DNA of 64,000 nucleotides, taken from contig JACGZH010000006.1 in the NCBI GenBank assembly GCA_014706385.1, positions 1,240,001 through 1,304,000 on the forward strand, given 5' to 3'. This stretch comes from Phaffia rhodozyma (Eukaryota; Basidiomycota; Tremellomycetes; Cystofilobasidiales; Mrakiaceae). A program made the position numbers and the translations under genes. Positions 41,601-53,968 of this stretch are shown here, piece by piece (within the stretch, counting starts at the first letter, position 1; each line of letters starts with the position of its first letter). The notes beneath the pieces are model-generated. The model searched no databases. It worked only from the letters and a program-made list of their open reading frames with translations, and had not been told where the DNA came from.

Positions 41601-44600
41601 CTTGCTCATCTTGAGAATCGGGAACGGAGGCGGGAACCGAACACTAGTCGAGATCGACAAGCTCACTTCGTGATAGGGAACAAGGGAGTCGTAGATCCGT
41701 CTCGAAAGAACTTGTTCTTCCTGTTGAACTCGTCGAGACGACGTGGGAGGCAAGGGATGACTGAGAGTAGGTGTCGAGACACTCGACTCATGTGTTTGAA
41801 CTTCTCCGGCGTCGAACATAGGCATCTCTGGAACGACAATCGTAGGTGATGGGGGCGGGGGAATCCCGAATTGATCGTGCCAGAGGAACATTTCTAGTCT
41901 CAGGCTACGAAATGAACACAGATAGAGGAGAGTATTGAGAATGACCAGATCAAGAAGTAGACGACTCGGGATGAAAAACCAGCTGGACACAAAAGCGAAA
42001 CTGACTGATATATTGCGTAGACCATAAAGTCCGTGATTTCCTTGACCTTCTTCAACGTATCCATGTCTCCACCCCGCAAGACCAACGTGCATCCAAACTC
42101 CTTATGACAACCTTCGAACCTCATCAAGGTCTTCCTCCTACCGGGGATCAATTCGTGATCAAAAGTCTGAACCCTCAGAACTGTGCATCTCCCCAACTTT
42201 GGTTCAACTGCCAATCTATCCATTGAGGATATATCTTCCGCTTGAGTGCTTCTGGTGATCGCGTTCAACGCCGAAGGCTTGATTGATCTAGCTACCGCAA
42301 TGTTTGCCTCGAGTAGCCCCTCCAGAGCCAATCTAGACACCGCGTTGCCGGCGAGGATGATATGAGGTCGTTTGGCCGCGATTCGCTGGACCAAATTCCG
42401 CAGGTAATCCTTCTCTTGAGCGACTACCGGGCCGAGTGCCATATACTGACCTTCAACCCGATGGTACTCGAGCGGTAATGTAAGAATCATGATCCTCGGA
42501 TTTTTATATATCCTGGGCATCTTTTTGTGAGCGACGTTCTTGGTAATGACGACTCCGTCAACATATTCTGATTCAGAAATCCGTCCGCCTGGAACACGTT
42601 TGATCTTTACGTATGTCCGGACGTCAATATCGTCTCCAGCCTTGATGTTTGGTTGGACAGAAGTCGACACTTGAAGAAGAAGGCTTTCTAAAGTGGACTG
42701 CCACTTTGCACCGTTTGGGATTCCAGATCTTTCTATAGATTCTCTGAGAAGGCGTCGGAAGTGTTCCAAAGAAGATCCAGAGATGATTTGAGATGGTTGA
42801 CTAAAAGAAACAAACAAATATACCCAAAGCAGGCAGTAGAAAGATCAGATTTAATCAGGATGACCAATGAGGCCCAGACGCTTGAGTACAATGCGCTAAA
42901 CGCTTACCTAACCGACGAAGATCTTGACCTCCTAGCTCCACTGACGCCCAGTAGATCATCCATGAGCCCACCGGATTGAGTGAATCTGGCGGACAGCATT
43001 GTCCTCATTCCAGGCGAAGGCAACGGCGGGTTTGAATCGTACCGCGTGGAAGAATTGAACCTGATCCGAGTACTCGAATCGAACCTCGAGAGCATTCTTG
43101 GGAAAACAGGTAAGCCTAACGATTCATCGTCTCGTTCGCTTAGATGATCATGTCCTGCCATGGCCGTTTGAGGAGATTGACCGGTGGGAGAAAAGGACAG
43201 ATATGAAGTAACTAGGCGATGAAGTTCTGGTCGACTTCCCGTTACATAGGGCGACAGGTTCATATCGGCCGCTCTACCCGCTCCGGAAGCGACTGCAAAA
43301 GCGCTGGGTTCTTCTGAGTTTCGCATCGTCGTTAATGTTCCTCCTCCTGCTGTGGCTACTGTCGTGGACATTGCCGTTGTCGCCAGAGAGGACGTCGCTT
43401 TGAGAGCGGCTGATGGTCCTTGGCTTAACCCACCCTCGTCCTTGTCATCCAATGAGTTCATCTTGACACTCGATTGACCTTGTTCCTCCATCTCTTCGTC
43501 CCCAATCGTTCTCCTGAAAGGCGCTGGCTCGGTCTTACCCGTCGAAAGTTGATTGAGACCGATATGAATTCCCCAGCTCTTGGAATGCTCGTCATAGTAT
43601 TGCTGTGGGGATCCGTAGCCGGAATTCATGAAAAGCTGAAAGTGTTTTTCCGGGGAGAGCGGCTCGTCCGGATGAGAACTGTCGGGAGAGGTATTCTTAT
43701 GTATGAATGGAGTGGTGTATATTAAGTCTGACAACAATGGAGATTCTAAAGGTCGAGAGAGAAGGGTATAGGGCAGATGAGCATGGCTGTGAGAGTGGGA
43801 GAAGGAACCTTCTGGTGGGAGATCAAACTCGAGTGTTGGTGGTAGAGGTGATCGATGAGGATGAGTATAGGATCCTACACTATGGTGATCGTCGTCGTCA
43901 TCCGAATCGGCTTTTTATTGATTGAAAAAATGGAGACAGCAAGAGGTAGTGAGACAAAAAACATCACTTCAATGCCAAAACAAAAATCGAATATTGAAAC
44001 GAAAGAGACTAAACGAATACGTACTATCCTCCATGATTTTCATGCATAAATTACAAACCCTAACGGTTCCTTCTGAACCGAATCGGTTGGCTCTTAATAT
44101 ATTGGACGCGCATCTTGCGCAAAAGATCTGACCGCATATTCGACAGTGATGTTTCCGAGTAAAAGTGGTAAACACTCTAGTACAGTCGTAGCACTGTTGG
44201 CACGAGCGAATTGATATATGCGCATCGTTAGAAAGGAACAGTTTGTTAGAACATAGAATGACCAGAAGTTTGAATGAGAAGGAAAAAAAAGCGGAAAAAA
44301 TAAGAGAATAGAGCACATACGGCAGTCGCCGTCTCGTCCGCCATCCAGTAATCCTTACTCAGAACCTCGCCCTGTGTCAACTTTCTAATTACTCTGCCTA
44401 CACTTCTCCTTCTGCCTGCTCCGACTGAACTGTTCAATGTCCTGATACTCCTCGAGTCTCCTTCTCCCTCAGGAGCTAGTGGATAACCAGGTATACTGGT
44501 GAATCCGACGTCGTATCCTCCCCCACCATTAAACCCGCCTCCGCCGAACGATGAACCAAGGCTTCCGTTGGTGAAAGAGGGAGATAGACCCAATGCCGAG

Positions 44601-45853
44601 TCCAGAGAGGGATGAACCGAATGAGAGAGATACATCTGGTTGATCTTTCGAGGTCTCGAAGGACCGGGTGCAGGCGGTGGTGACGCCAGGTGATTTGATG
44701 ATGAGAGGGAGAACTTGGAGGCAAACATCGATTTGAAACTATTCGTTCGAGCGGTAGTCGCTGCTGATTCAGAAGAGCTTTCAACCAGTTTGTCTCCCGC
44801 TTCCGTTTCAACCATCTGTGCTCCTCCTACACCTGAATCCATGCCACTTGATTGCTGTGGAACCGAGTTTGTGGTTGGATGGATATCTTCCTGTGTTTGG
44901 CCGTGAGAGTAGGGTTTCAATGGATGAGATGCCGACACGGACCGTCCTCTCGCCAAATCTACACTCGTCACAGGCGCGGCTGATGATGGGCCCATCAACC
45001 TTGTTGAGAATGAAGGAACGCCTGAAGTCCCGTCGCTGAAACCGCTCGCAAGCGAGGACGATAATTTAGACGTGGCAGACCCTGACGATGATTGCCGTTG
45101 AAGAGCCGAGGTTGGTCGAGAGAGACCGGGCTTCAAGGATGGTGACAGCGAAGTGACCAATGTCGGGTGTGTTTTAAGTTGTGCGTTGTTAGAAGTTGAG
45201 GTAGAAGAGGAAGTGTTATTGGCGGATGAGGAGGATGCAAAGGTCAAGGACGTAGCCGACGTCGGTCTCAACTTGAACGCTGATGAAACGTCTTCTGACC
45301 CAGATCTAGTCTGTAACGGCATTGGTGGAGATCGTATCGATGACCGATTCGAATGAGCATCAGAACTCGATACTTTGACCGGACCTGTCAAAAGATTAGG
45401 CCTCGGTCTCGGTGATATGGAATTGAGCCTGGTCGTAGTCAAGCTTGGATGTGAACCAGAGGACGAAGGTGAGGACGGTCCATTCGCGGAAGGATGAAGG
45501 ACGATAGCTGGCATCAGTCCCAAGGCTGAGACCTCTCCTGAGCCTTCCCTGGCCTTTCCAGTCATGATATCTTCCTTCTTAATATCTTGGTCAATCGATC
45601 TATTCCTTCCACCTCTTGTCATATCTCCTTGAGAGAAGCTTCGGTCATCCTCCATCGATGGCGTGGCCGAGACCACCGGCGATGAGAACGTCTTTTTGAC
45701 ATGTCCCATCAGCTTACTAACCATCTGTTTGACAGCTGTGCCTGCACCATCTTCTTCGTCCTGAAATGGGGAGACCTCCGAGATTCTTGGAGGTGAGATT
45801 GACCTTACGGAAGGGTGCCGATGATGCTGATGCGGATGTGTTGGTTGCTCCAT
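35657..45853 (-). CDS. FAB1: Phosphatidylinositol-3-phosphate 5-kinase Fab1/PIKfyve
   Basis: Makes PI(3,5)P2 on endosomes and vacuoles, controlling vacuole size and membrane recycling. The largest gene here (about 10.2 kb, many introns). Start [18 protein letters not shown] at 45853, then a Ser-rich disordered region of about 480 residues. A FYVE zinc finger lies at about 44220-44010 ([16 protein letters not shown], then [10 protein letters not shown]). A TCP1/Cpn60-like domain lies at about 42780-42000 ([36 protein letters not shown]). A Cys-rich region follows ([43 protein letters not shown]) at about 40920-40160, then a long Ser-rich linker. The PIP-kinase domain begins near 37700 and has [65 protein letters not shown] and [13 protein letters not shown]. 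It ends VIEESMVEL. Confidence 0.95.
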
Positions 45854-46842
45854 TGTATTGAGAGCGCCTGATTAGAGTGAGGACCCCGATATATCCGTAT
45901 GGGGATTTTGTTGTATCAGATGATCTCGCTCTATATCTTGAGACAATAGGGTGATGAGTCTTGAGTGCGTTCAAAGTCTTCCCGATTGACAAACTCAGAC
46001 GAGGTACAGTCGGCGTCCAACTCGACACCCAGGACACACACACGCACGCACACACACGTTCCGTCTGTTTATCCTTGAATAGTCCACAGGCTCAAGCAGA
46101 GAATTCGACTCGAACAAAACCGGATCAATCCGATATCAAGATCCCAGATACACAGAGATATTCAGAGCTTGATGATGTTGATGTATGTTTGAGTGTGTGT
46201 ATATGTGTTCTTCTAGGATTGTTGATGATGCGATCACATTCCTGATGGACCGGCGAAAACAGCCATGTTGTCTTGTCAGTTGTGGCGAATTGGATCACGT
46301 GATACGTAGTTTCAGTTCGTTAAAGAAGTCTCGTTTCGTTTGTCTTCGATAGTCATTGACTAGACAAGATGGCGCCCGAACGAGTCTCAAAAGATATGAT
46401 GAACATGTTCAGTTGGTCAAAAACACCCTTAAACCAAGAAAAAAAAAGCATCATGCCATACAGGCTAGAAATGAATATACTAAGACGAAAGCAGTACCAA
46501 TACAAGAGAACATGTGATTGGGGAAGGCAGAGAGGGGGGGAGAGATTTTTTAAAATGAAAAAGGTAAACAAAAGAGGAGAGATAGAAAGAGATGAGACCG
46601 GAGGCAGGCGAGTCGAAAGGAAGAATTGTGTGCAGTTAAATCTTTTGGTGTTGAAGATACTTTCTTGCGGAAGCAAAGAGATGAGTTGCCAAAGCCAAGA
46701 TACAGCAGTCAGATACCATCAGTAAAGAGGACCTGACGTGGCTCTTTGACCTTCCAACCCAACCTATTCACCTGCACGCGCTTCCCCTTTGAGTCGAAGC
46801 CCGATCATCCGAACATCTCTCCTTCATTGCCGAACCGCAGGT
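45854..46842. other. Intergenic, FAB1 promoter and 3' region of the KH gene
   Basis: About 990 bases. A CA-rich stretch lies at 46034-46059 and a CACGTG palindrome within GGATCACGTGATAC near 46290. No open frame resembles a known protein. Part of it is presumably the 3' UTR of the KH gene. Confidence 0.5.
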
Positions 46843-48592
46843 TTACTCATCTCCCTCACCCTGCTCGGCACCCTCGACTCGTCGAGTCTTCTCAGACTCA
46901 AGCTGGTTGTAGAGGAGGAAAAGAGCCTTCTCATTGGACTCGGAGGTACCGACAATGGTAAACATTCGCTCGCCAGTCTCGTCGTGAGGAACCTTGGCGA
47001 TGGAGATCTTGGACCCAGAGAGTCGTCGGATTTCGGTGATCTTGGAACCGGCCCGGCCGCTGAAGAAAGGCGATTTGTCAGGTTTACTGATATCTCTGCA
47101 GTACAATCAAGAGAAGAACAGAAGAGTTCAAGGAATTTTGAACGACTTACATGATGCAACCCACCATGTCGGAAGGGATAGAGATGTTCTGGGTCCTCAA
47201 TGAACCCTCAGGGGCGTTGGCGGTGGCGCTCTGGGCGGCCGAAGGAGCGGGCTTTTGGTAATCGCTGTTTCCAACATTGCTCGCTCTTCGAGGAGTAGGA
47301 GCAGAGGTGGCAACGAACCCACCGGCCATAGGACCGGTAGAGAATCCAGCGGAAGGTCGTCGACCAACAACGGCTCCAGGAGCGCTAGCTCCTCCACCAG
47401 CGAGCACACCGGCGTCTCCTCCGGCTCCAGGGTGGTAGAGAACGGTTCCTTGTCCTCGCTCCCAGTCTTCCAACAAGCATCGTCCGATCTCGAGAACGGC
47501 GACCTTGATGGCCTCGGTCGTTCCCTGGACCTCGACGACTCGCTCGGTCGACTGGGGAAGCATCTCCTTTGAGGCAACCATTCGGGCTCCCGAGGTGTCC
47601 TGAATGGCCTTGATCTTAAGTCCGGATCGACCGATGATTGTGCCCATCAAGTTGTGCGAGATCAACAGTCGAACTGAGGTGAAAGCGTTGGGAGGGGGGG
47701 TGGGGTGAGACTCGGGAGAAAGAGGAGTCTCGAGAAGCTGTCGAGAAATCTCGGAGTAGGCCTAAGGGAGGCATTGGCGAAGGGTTAACAGAACAAGTGA
47801 GATATGAGCATTTATTCATTATGTTTGTCTGAAGATTAGACAGCTTGCTACCCAATGACAACAGATATCATGACAGAGAATATTTCAAGACGTACGTGAG
47901 CGACAGCCTCGACGGATCCACTGATGCTCAAGACACGGTCGTTGACACCGTGGACAACCTTGGAGACACCAGCCTTGACACCGGTAGCGTCTCGAAGATC
48001 GGCAACGTTCTTTCCGGCTTTGCCTAAATAAGAAAAGATGGAAAGATTTGGCCGAACAGTAATCTTCAAGTCAGTAAGAGCGCATACAACGATGGATCGA
48101 CCTCTCGCCCTGGCTTTTCAGGCATGCAAAGCCCAATGGGTCTGTTCCTGCGCTGGATGCGTTGAAAGACTGAAACGAGAGTGACAACTGACCGATGATG
48201 ACACCGGCCTCCTTAGTGGATACCAAGGCTCGGAGAGTGAGATTACTCTGACTCTGTTCTCCGTCCTCGTTCGAGCGATCCTCACCGGTCGACTTGACCT
48301 CAGTGGAAGGGGAAACCGGAGAGTTCTCTCCCTGGACGGGGTCGGTGGGGGCGGATTCGGTAGCTGTTGAACGGAAAGTTTTAACAAGGACGAAGGAGAA
48401 CAGACAATGACACAACGGATCAGCATTGATCTCGGTTTGTACTTTTTATGTGGTCTAGTTGTAGATGGAACGATGGAACCTGATCGAGTCCCTTGACAGC
48501 TTTCAAGGGACTAGGTTGAACCTAGGCAGGAAAGAGGAACGAAGCCACTAGAACTGAATCATCAACGAACAAAACTCACCAGAAGCGGACAT
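46843..48592 (-). CDS. Triple KH-domain RNA-binding protein (PBP2/HEK2/Rnc1-like)
   Basis: Poly(C)-binding type proteins with three KH domains regulate mRNA stability, localisation and translation. Start MSASG at 48592 in a very short first exon. An acidic linker leads to KH1 (LTLRALVSTKEAGVIIG, with its GKAGKNVADLRDATGVKAG core across an intron), KH2 (VRLLISHNLMGTIIGRSG, KIKAIQDTSGARMVASK), a Gly/Ala/Ser-rich linker, and KH3 (ISIPSDMVGCIMGRAGSK, ITEIRRLSGSKISIAK, across an intron). All three GxxG loops are present: GKAG, GRSG and GRAG. It ends EGAEQGEGDE. The gene class is firm; which of the yeast paralogs it matches is not. Confidence 0.9.
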
Positions 48593-49388
48593 GGCTATGT
48601 GAGAGAGGGAGAGGAAGGAAGAGGAGGAAGGGAAGGAAGAGGAGAAGGAGAAGAAGGAGAAGAAGAAGGGAGGGGAAGGGAGAAGGAGGAAGGAGAAGAA
48701 GGAAAGGGGGAAAGAGTTGAAAGGCTGAGAGGGAAGAAGTTTAGACGAGTTTGTAGAGAAGGAAAAGGAGAGAAAAAATATTAAAAGAAAAAAAGACGCA
48801 AAATGAAGGAAAAGACCGGGCAGGGCATGGAGACAAGGGACGAAGTCGCTGGGGAATAGAATACATGATTGGCTTAGGTAGCGTTCACAAGCCCGTGGGA
48901 GGGCTGTGTTAAGTGAAGTGACTAACCGAGCCATCCGTTGTACCACTGTGACCTACACTTGCAAGGTCCCTGTGGTGCTTGCCTTTATGAACCTCCCTTG
49001 AAGACTACCGGAGACAATTGGATGAGCATGCGGTCGACATGTGTGTGCGCTAGCTGGCTCATGAGACATTGTCGCTACTTACTCGGCGAACATGCGATAT
49101 GGTGATAGCCTGACGATCAGAGTGGGTCAACACAGACTTGCATAGACTGGTAGGGTTAGAGGAGTATTAGGAATTTTGAGGCTTTCGTAGTACAAGCTAT
49201 AGTGCCAATCTGTAGTGTTTTTCTCTTCCTCGCGCCCTCCCATTCACACCCACACACAACACCATCTGCCTGCTTACTTTGCCATCTCTCTCTCGTTCTA
49301 TCTCTCTCCTTCTCTCCTTCTCTCTTTCCTCTCTCTTAGTCTCTTTCATCGTCTTCCTCTTCTCTCACCCTTTTGTGTTAATCCTTTC
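48593..49388. promoter_or_regulatory. Divergent promoter region of the KH and beta-adaptin genes
   Basis: About 800 bases between opposed start codons. The KH side is an extended purine-rich (GGAGAA-like) tract on the plus strand, that is, a pyrimidine-rich 5' leader for the KH gene; the adaptin side is also pyrimidine-rich on its sense strand. Nothing else is recognisable. Confidence 0.5.
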
Positions 49389-52300
49389 ATGTCAGCATCC
49401 ACTTCCGGATCAGATGCAAAATTCTTCAGTAAGTCTTCTCCCATCGTCTCCGTCTGTCTTGTATAGTCCTCGGGCTTTCTCCGAAACCTGTCAACTAATC
49501 CTATTTGCTTCTTTCCCTCTCTCCTTTACGCACTCTCGACCTCAAACACAATTATCTAATAATTCTCCGTCAACCATCATTGCTCCACTCTCATCCGTCA
49601 TCTCTCTCAATTAGCTCGGGGGAAGATCCAAGAGCTCCGGATGGAGCTCCAACAGTCTGGCGACAGCGGGAGCACAAAAAAGGACAAGGCATGGTTAAAG
49701 AGAAAGATTGTGTTGAAAAAGGTCGTGGCCAACGTGAGTTCAGTATAGACCAACCTATCAAGGAACATATAGATCGGAACGATAACGGCAAGTATTGATA
49801 ACCTTGTCTCTCCTTCGGTCAACATTCACCTTCCTCTCCTTCGCAGATGACCATGGGCAACGATAGTAAGCCTTGTTCTTTCCATCTTTGAATCTCTCGA
49901 GCGCGATTGAGAGAATAGTAAGGGATCGATATATGCGTTTCGTTTTACTTATTATTCACTCCTACGTCATGTACAGTGTCCCCTTTGTTTCCGGATGTGA
50001 TTCAATCGATGCCTATCCAGGTCCTTGAGATCAAAAAGAGTGCGTCCTTGTTTCTCTTCCTTATATGTCTTCTCTCCCAAGAACAGTCACTCGCGTCCTG
50101 ATTTCAGTCATCAACCGGCCATTATTTTCACAACCTACTTGTTCTACGCGTTCAGTGGTCTACCTCTTCCTGATCAATTATGGCAGATTTAAGCCAGATG
50201 ATACCTCAGCCGCTATTCCTTGCTTCCTCGCCGATTGTGAAGACCGGAACCCATTGATTCGGGCGCTCGCACTTCGTACAATGACCTCAATTCCGCTGCC
50301 CGCTATGGTATCCGCGGTGATTGATCCGTTGAGACACGGCCTCAAAGACGCCGATCCATATGTTAGAAAGACAGCAGCGCTTTCGTACGTGGCCTCTGTA
50401 TTTTGAATGTTCAGCCCGCACGGCGAGTTTTCATTCCTGATGATGTATATTTGTCAACGTATCTCCATGCATTCTTAGCGTCGCCAAACTATACTCGACC
50501 CCTATCGGAAGACAGGCACTCGACCGATCGCCCGCGTTCATCTCTTCATTACGAGACCTGCTGGCAGACTCAAATCCAACGGTGGTCGCCAACGCGGTGG
50601 CATCGCTGGTTGAAATTTCAGAAAGAAGCGACGAGATTGCGCTCAGGCTGAATGTTACTGTTGCCGGTAAACTGGTAGCTGCGTTGGGCGAGTGTTCAGA
50701 GTGAGCCTTTGTTCTTAACAGATTCTCGACTCTAATGCACTTCTTATCTTACAACTCGTCCGGTGATCGTCTGATCTTCAACAGATGGGGACAGATTTAC
50801 ATTCTTGACTCGCTTCTTGCCTACACGCCTACAAACTCGTTGGACGCCGAGACCTTAGCAGAACGAATTTCGGTTAGGCTTCAACATGCAAATTCTGCGG
50901 TCGTGCTCACCACGATCAAGATCATGCTCTATCTGATGAACTATATGGACGATAAAGACACAATCCGCAGTCTCGAAAAAAAGATGGGACCACCCTTAGG
51001 TTCGTGCGCTCTGTTCCTGATGTACCTGTATATGATAGAGAAGGCAAATGTCCGATCGATAATACTGACCCGCATGTGTGCCCTCTTCTGTCTGTGTGTT
51101 TTTCCTTATTGCGTTCTCTTAATCGTGTTTTCTTTTCTTGAATTGTAACAGTGACATTACTGTCATCTGGCCCCGAGGTTCAGTATGTTGCGCTACGAAA
51201 CATTCTGCTGATCATTCAGCGTCGCCCAGGGATCTTGCAAAACGAAGTCAAGGTATTCTTCTGCAAGTATAATGACCCAATCTATGTCAAGCTCGCAAAG
51301 CTCGAGATCATGTATAGACTCGCCAGAGAGCAGAACGCTCATGAGGTTCTGGAAGAATTGAAAGAGTCAGTTTTTCTTTCTTCAATCCTCTCGAAAATTC
51401 CCCTCTCCGTGACTAATCTTTTAACATCCTTCTCTGCTCACTTCGTTGACGGAAAAAAGATACGCCTCGGAGGTTGATGTTGACTTTGTGAGAAAAGCTG
51501 TTCGATCGATTGGTCGTCTGGCAATCAAAATTCCTAGCGCAGCCGACAAGTGCATTTCTGGTCTCCTGCTCCTCATCGAGACAAAGATTTCGTATGTCAC
51601 CCAGGAGGCTGTAGTAGTGATCAAAGACATCTTCAGAAGATACCCGAATCAGTATGAGAGTATCATCGGCACGCTTTGTGAGAATCTGGACGTGTTGGAC
51701 GAACCAGAGGCAAAGGCGGCAATGATCTGGATCGTAGGACAGTATGCCGATCGGATCGAGAATTCTGATGAGCTATTGGAAGATTGGGTGTTCACCTTTG
51801 TAGAGGAGCCGGCCGAGGTCCGTTCGAGTTCACTCTCGTTTCTTTCCTTCTTTTCCCCTCTATTATTTGTCCGTCCTCTCTTGAGGCGTCTTGGGAATGT
51901 GTACTGATACGTCTATGAATATATCGACTTGCAGGTCCAACTCGCTCTGCTGACAGCGACTGTCAAGTTGTTCATCCGTCGACCTGTTGCCGGTCAAGAA
52001 TTGTTGCCCAAGGTCCTCAAGTTGGCCACCGAGGAGGCTGAGAATCCTGACCTCCGAGATCGAGTGAGTTTGAACTCTTTGGCATGGCTTTGTCTGAATG
52101 CAGAGTTGAACATATCACCTTTGCGTGCTTGCTTGCTCTCCATCAAAGGGTTTCTTCTACTGGCGTCTGCTGTCGACCGACCCGACGGGCGCGAGGGATA
52201 TCGTCTTGGCAGAAAAGCCACCAATCTCGACAGAGACCGATCGAATGGACAGAGGTTTACTGGATCAACTATTGATGCACACCGGAACACTCTCGAGTAT

Positions 52301-52985
52301 CTACCACAAGGTTTGTTCTCGTTCCTCTCGTTCAGAAAGTTCAAGAGATCAGATTCCTTGTGTTCGGTTGTGTTCTGATATCGCTTCTTTGTGCCTTACT
52401 TCTTACATTTAGAGCCCGCAAACATTTATTCGGACGGCCAAGGCAAAATATCTCTCTGATTCCCCTGCGATGAACCCGACGTGCGTGTCCTTCTTTTCTA
52501 CGTTGCCTTGCCTATACACCGCGCGTGAGGACTCACTCATCCTTTTTGACATATCATCCCTCGCGCCTGGGGTCTCTCTCTCAACTAAACAAATGGATAA
52601 AACAAGAACTCGAAAACATCTTCAATCAGCCAACGGATTCTCAGCCGTCCTTCCTCTTCCATCGAATTCGTCATCACTCCCTTCTATCCCATCAAACTCG
52701 GCTTCAGACGATGTCAACGGTCAACGAGGAGGTCTTCAACAAGGACAGCAGCATCCGAGACCACCGCCGTTGCCTGTTCGGACGAACACGTCGACTAGCA
52801 TGATCGACGAAGACGATCCCGAACAAGATCCCGATCACCATCAGCACCAACAACAGCAGAGACAACGATCAGGCTCGACTCTCAACGGAGGGGATGCGTA
52901 TGCCGGTCTGAGCGCATTTGATCTGGGATCAGATGGGTATAGTGCGGATACGCCTGCGCCCAGGAGAGATGACCTTCTTTTCTAA
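49389..52985 (+). CDS. APL2: AP-1 type beta-adaptin (clathrin adaptor large subunit)
   Basis: Large subunit of a clathrin adaptor at the trans-Golgi network or endosomes. Start [13 protein letters not shown] at 49389; then [143 protein letters not shown] and [27 protein letters not shown]: the beta1/2-adaptin trunk in order. At least twelve exons. The C-terminal exon is a low-complexity hinge (Ser, Gln, Asp-rich) ending RRDDLLF, with no ear domain. The reading frame of that last exon relative to the trunk was not fully proved. Beta1 rather than beta2 is the likelier call but not certain. Confidence 0.88.
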
Positions 52986-53968
52986 GTTTGTTTACCTAGG
53001 AAAGGTAGAGTTGACATGTGTGTGTGTGTAGCGTGTAGTGTGTAGCGTGTATTTGTCTTGGTGCTTCCTTTTGGTTATACGTATGAATTGATACGTCGGT
53101 TTGTTTGTGAGTGAACCGATGGACGAATAAATGAGATCATCGTTGGTTCTTTGTCCGCAGACCGAACAATCAGCAGACCATCACCTTAATAAAGAAATCA
53201 TGATTGATCCCGTCGGGGAACACCAGAGATGTCCCAGTTTTCCTTTTTCTCTTTGAGACAAATTAGAAGACAAACAAAAATTAAAGAGCACACGTTTCCC
53301 TTGGTTAACTCGAGTAATCATACAGATATCTTTCTATCCTTCTAGATGGAAGCACAGATTCGAATAAATAAAGAATCAAGAATGAAAGAATATGGGAAAA
53401 GAAAGGGGGCAGAATAAATAAATAAAAGTAGATACGTATACATGCAAGTATATAGAGGATCAGATTTCGTTCAAGATTCGAAGGGAGATCTTTTTTGGGA
53501 AGGCAGAGAGGAGGATTCTTCTCTATAGAAAGAGATAAATGAGGGAGGGAGGAAGGGAGGAAAGGGAGACTCCAGAGATTGGAGCGATCAACGTATTGCA
53601 AGGAGCAGAAATACAACTTTGGTTTAGGTCAAAGACATGAGAGGTGGGACGGTAACCTTGATTTCTTGTCGGATAAGTTGGCACAGAAATCAAAGAAACG
53701 AAAAGACAGGAAGCAGAGCGAGAAGTACAGAGTGCGAAGAAAAAAAGATGAAGCCCGAGATAGATTTGAAGCGAAGAAAAAAAAATCAAAACATAGAGCA
53801 AAAGGAAAGAAACTGTGGAATGCACAACATTGACAAAGGATGACTAAAGAAGACAACATTTCTCCAAAGGAAAAAACAAAAACAAAACAAAAAGAAACAA
53901 AAAGAAAGAAAGGATCGCAAGGGAGGGGGTCGAAAGAGAAGGAGCCGAGACGGGCGGAGGATCAAGCA
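52986..53968. other. Intergenic, convergent 3' ends
   Basis: About 980 bases between beta-adaptin and the MHYT gene stops. A GT-rich stretch near 53017-53050 is followed by long A-rich tracts. No gene seen. Confidence 0.55.

Noticed and set aside
48890..49160. A GC-moderate stretch searched for a tRNA or small RNA
   Set aside because: No acceptor stem pairing or A/B box pair could be made on either strand.
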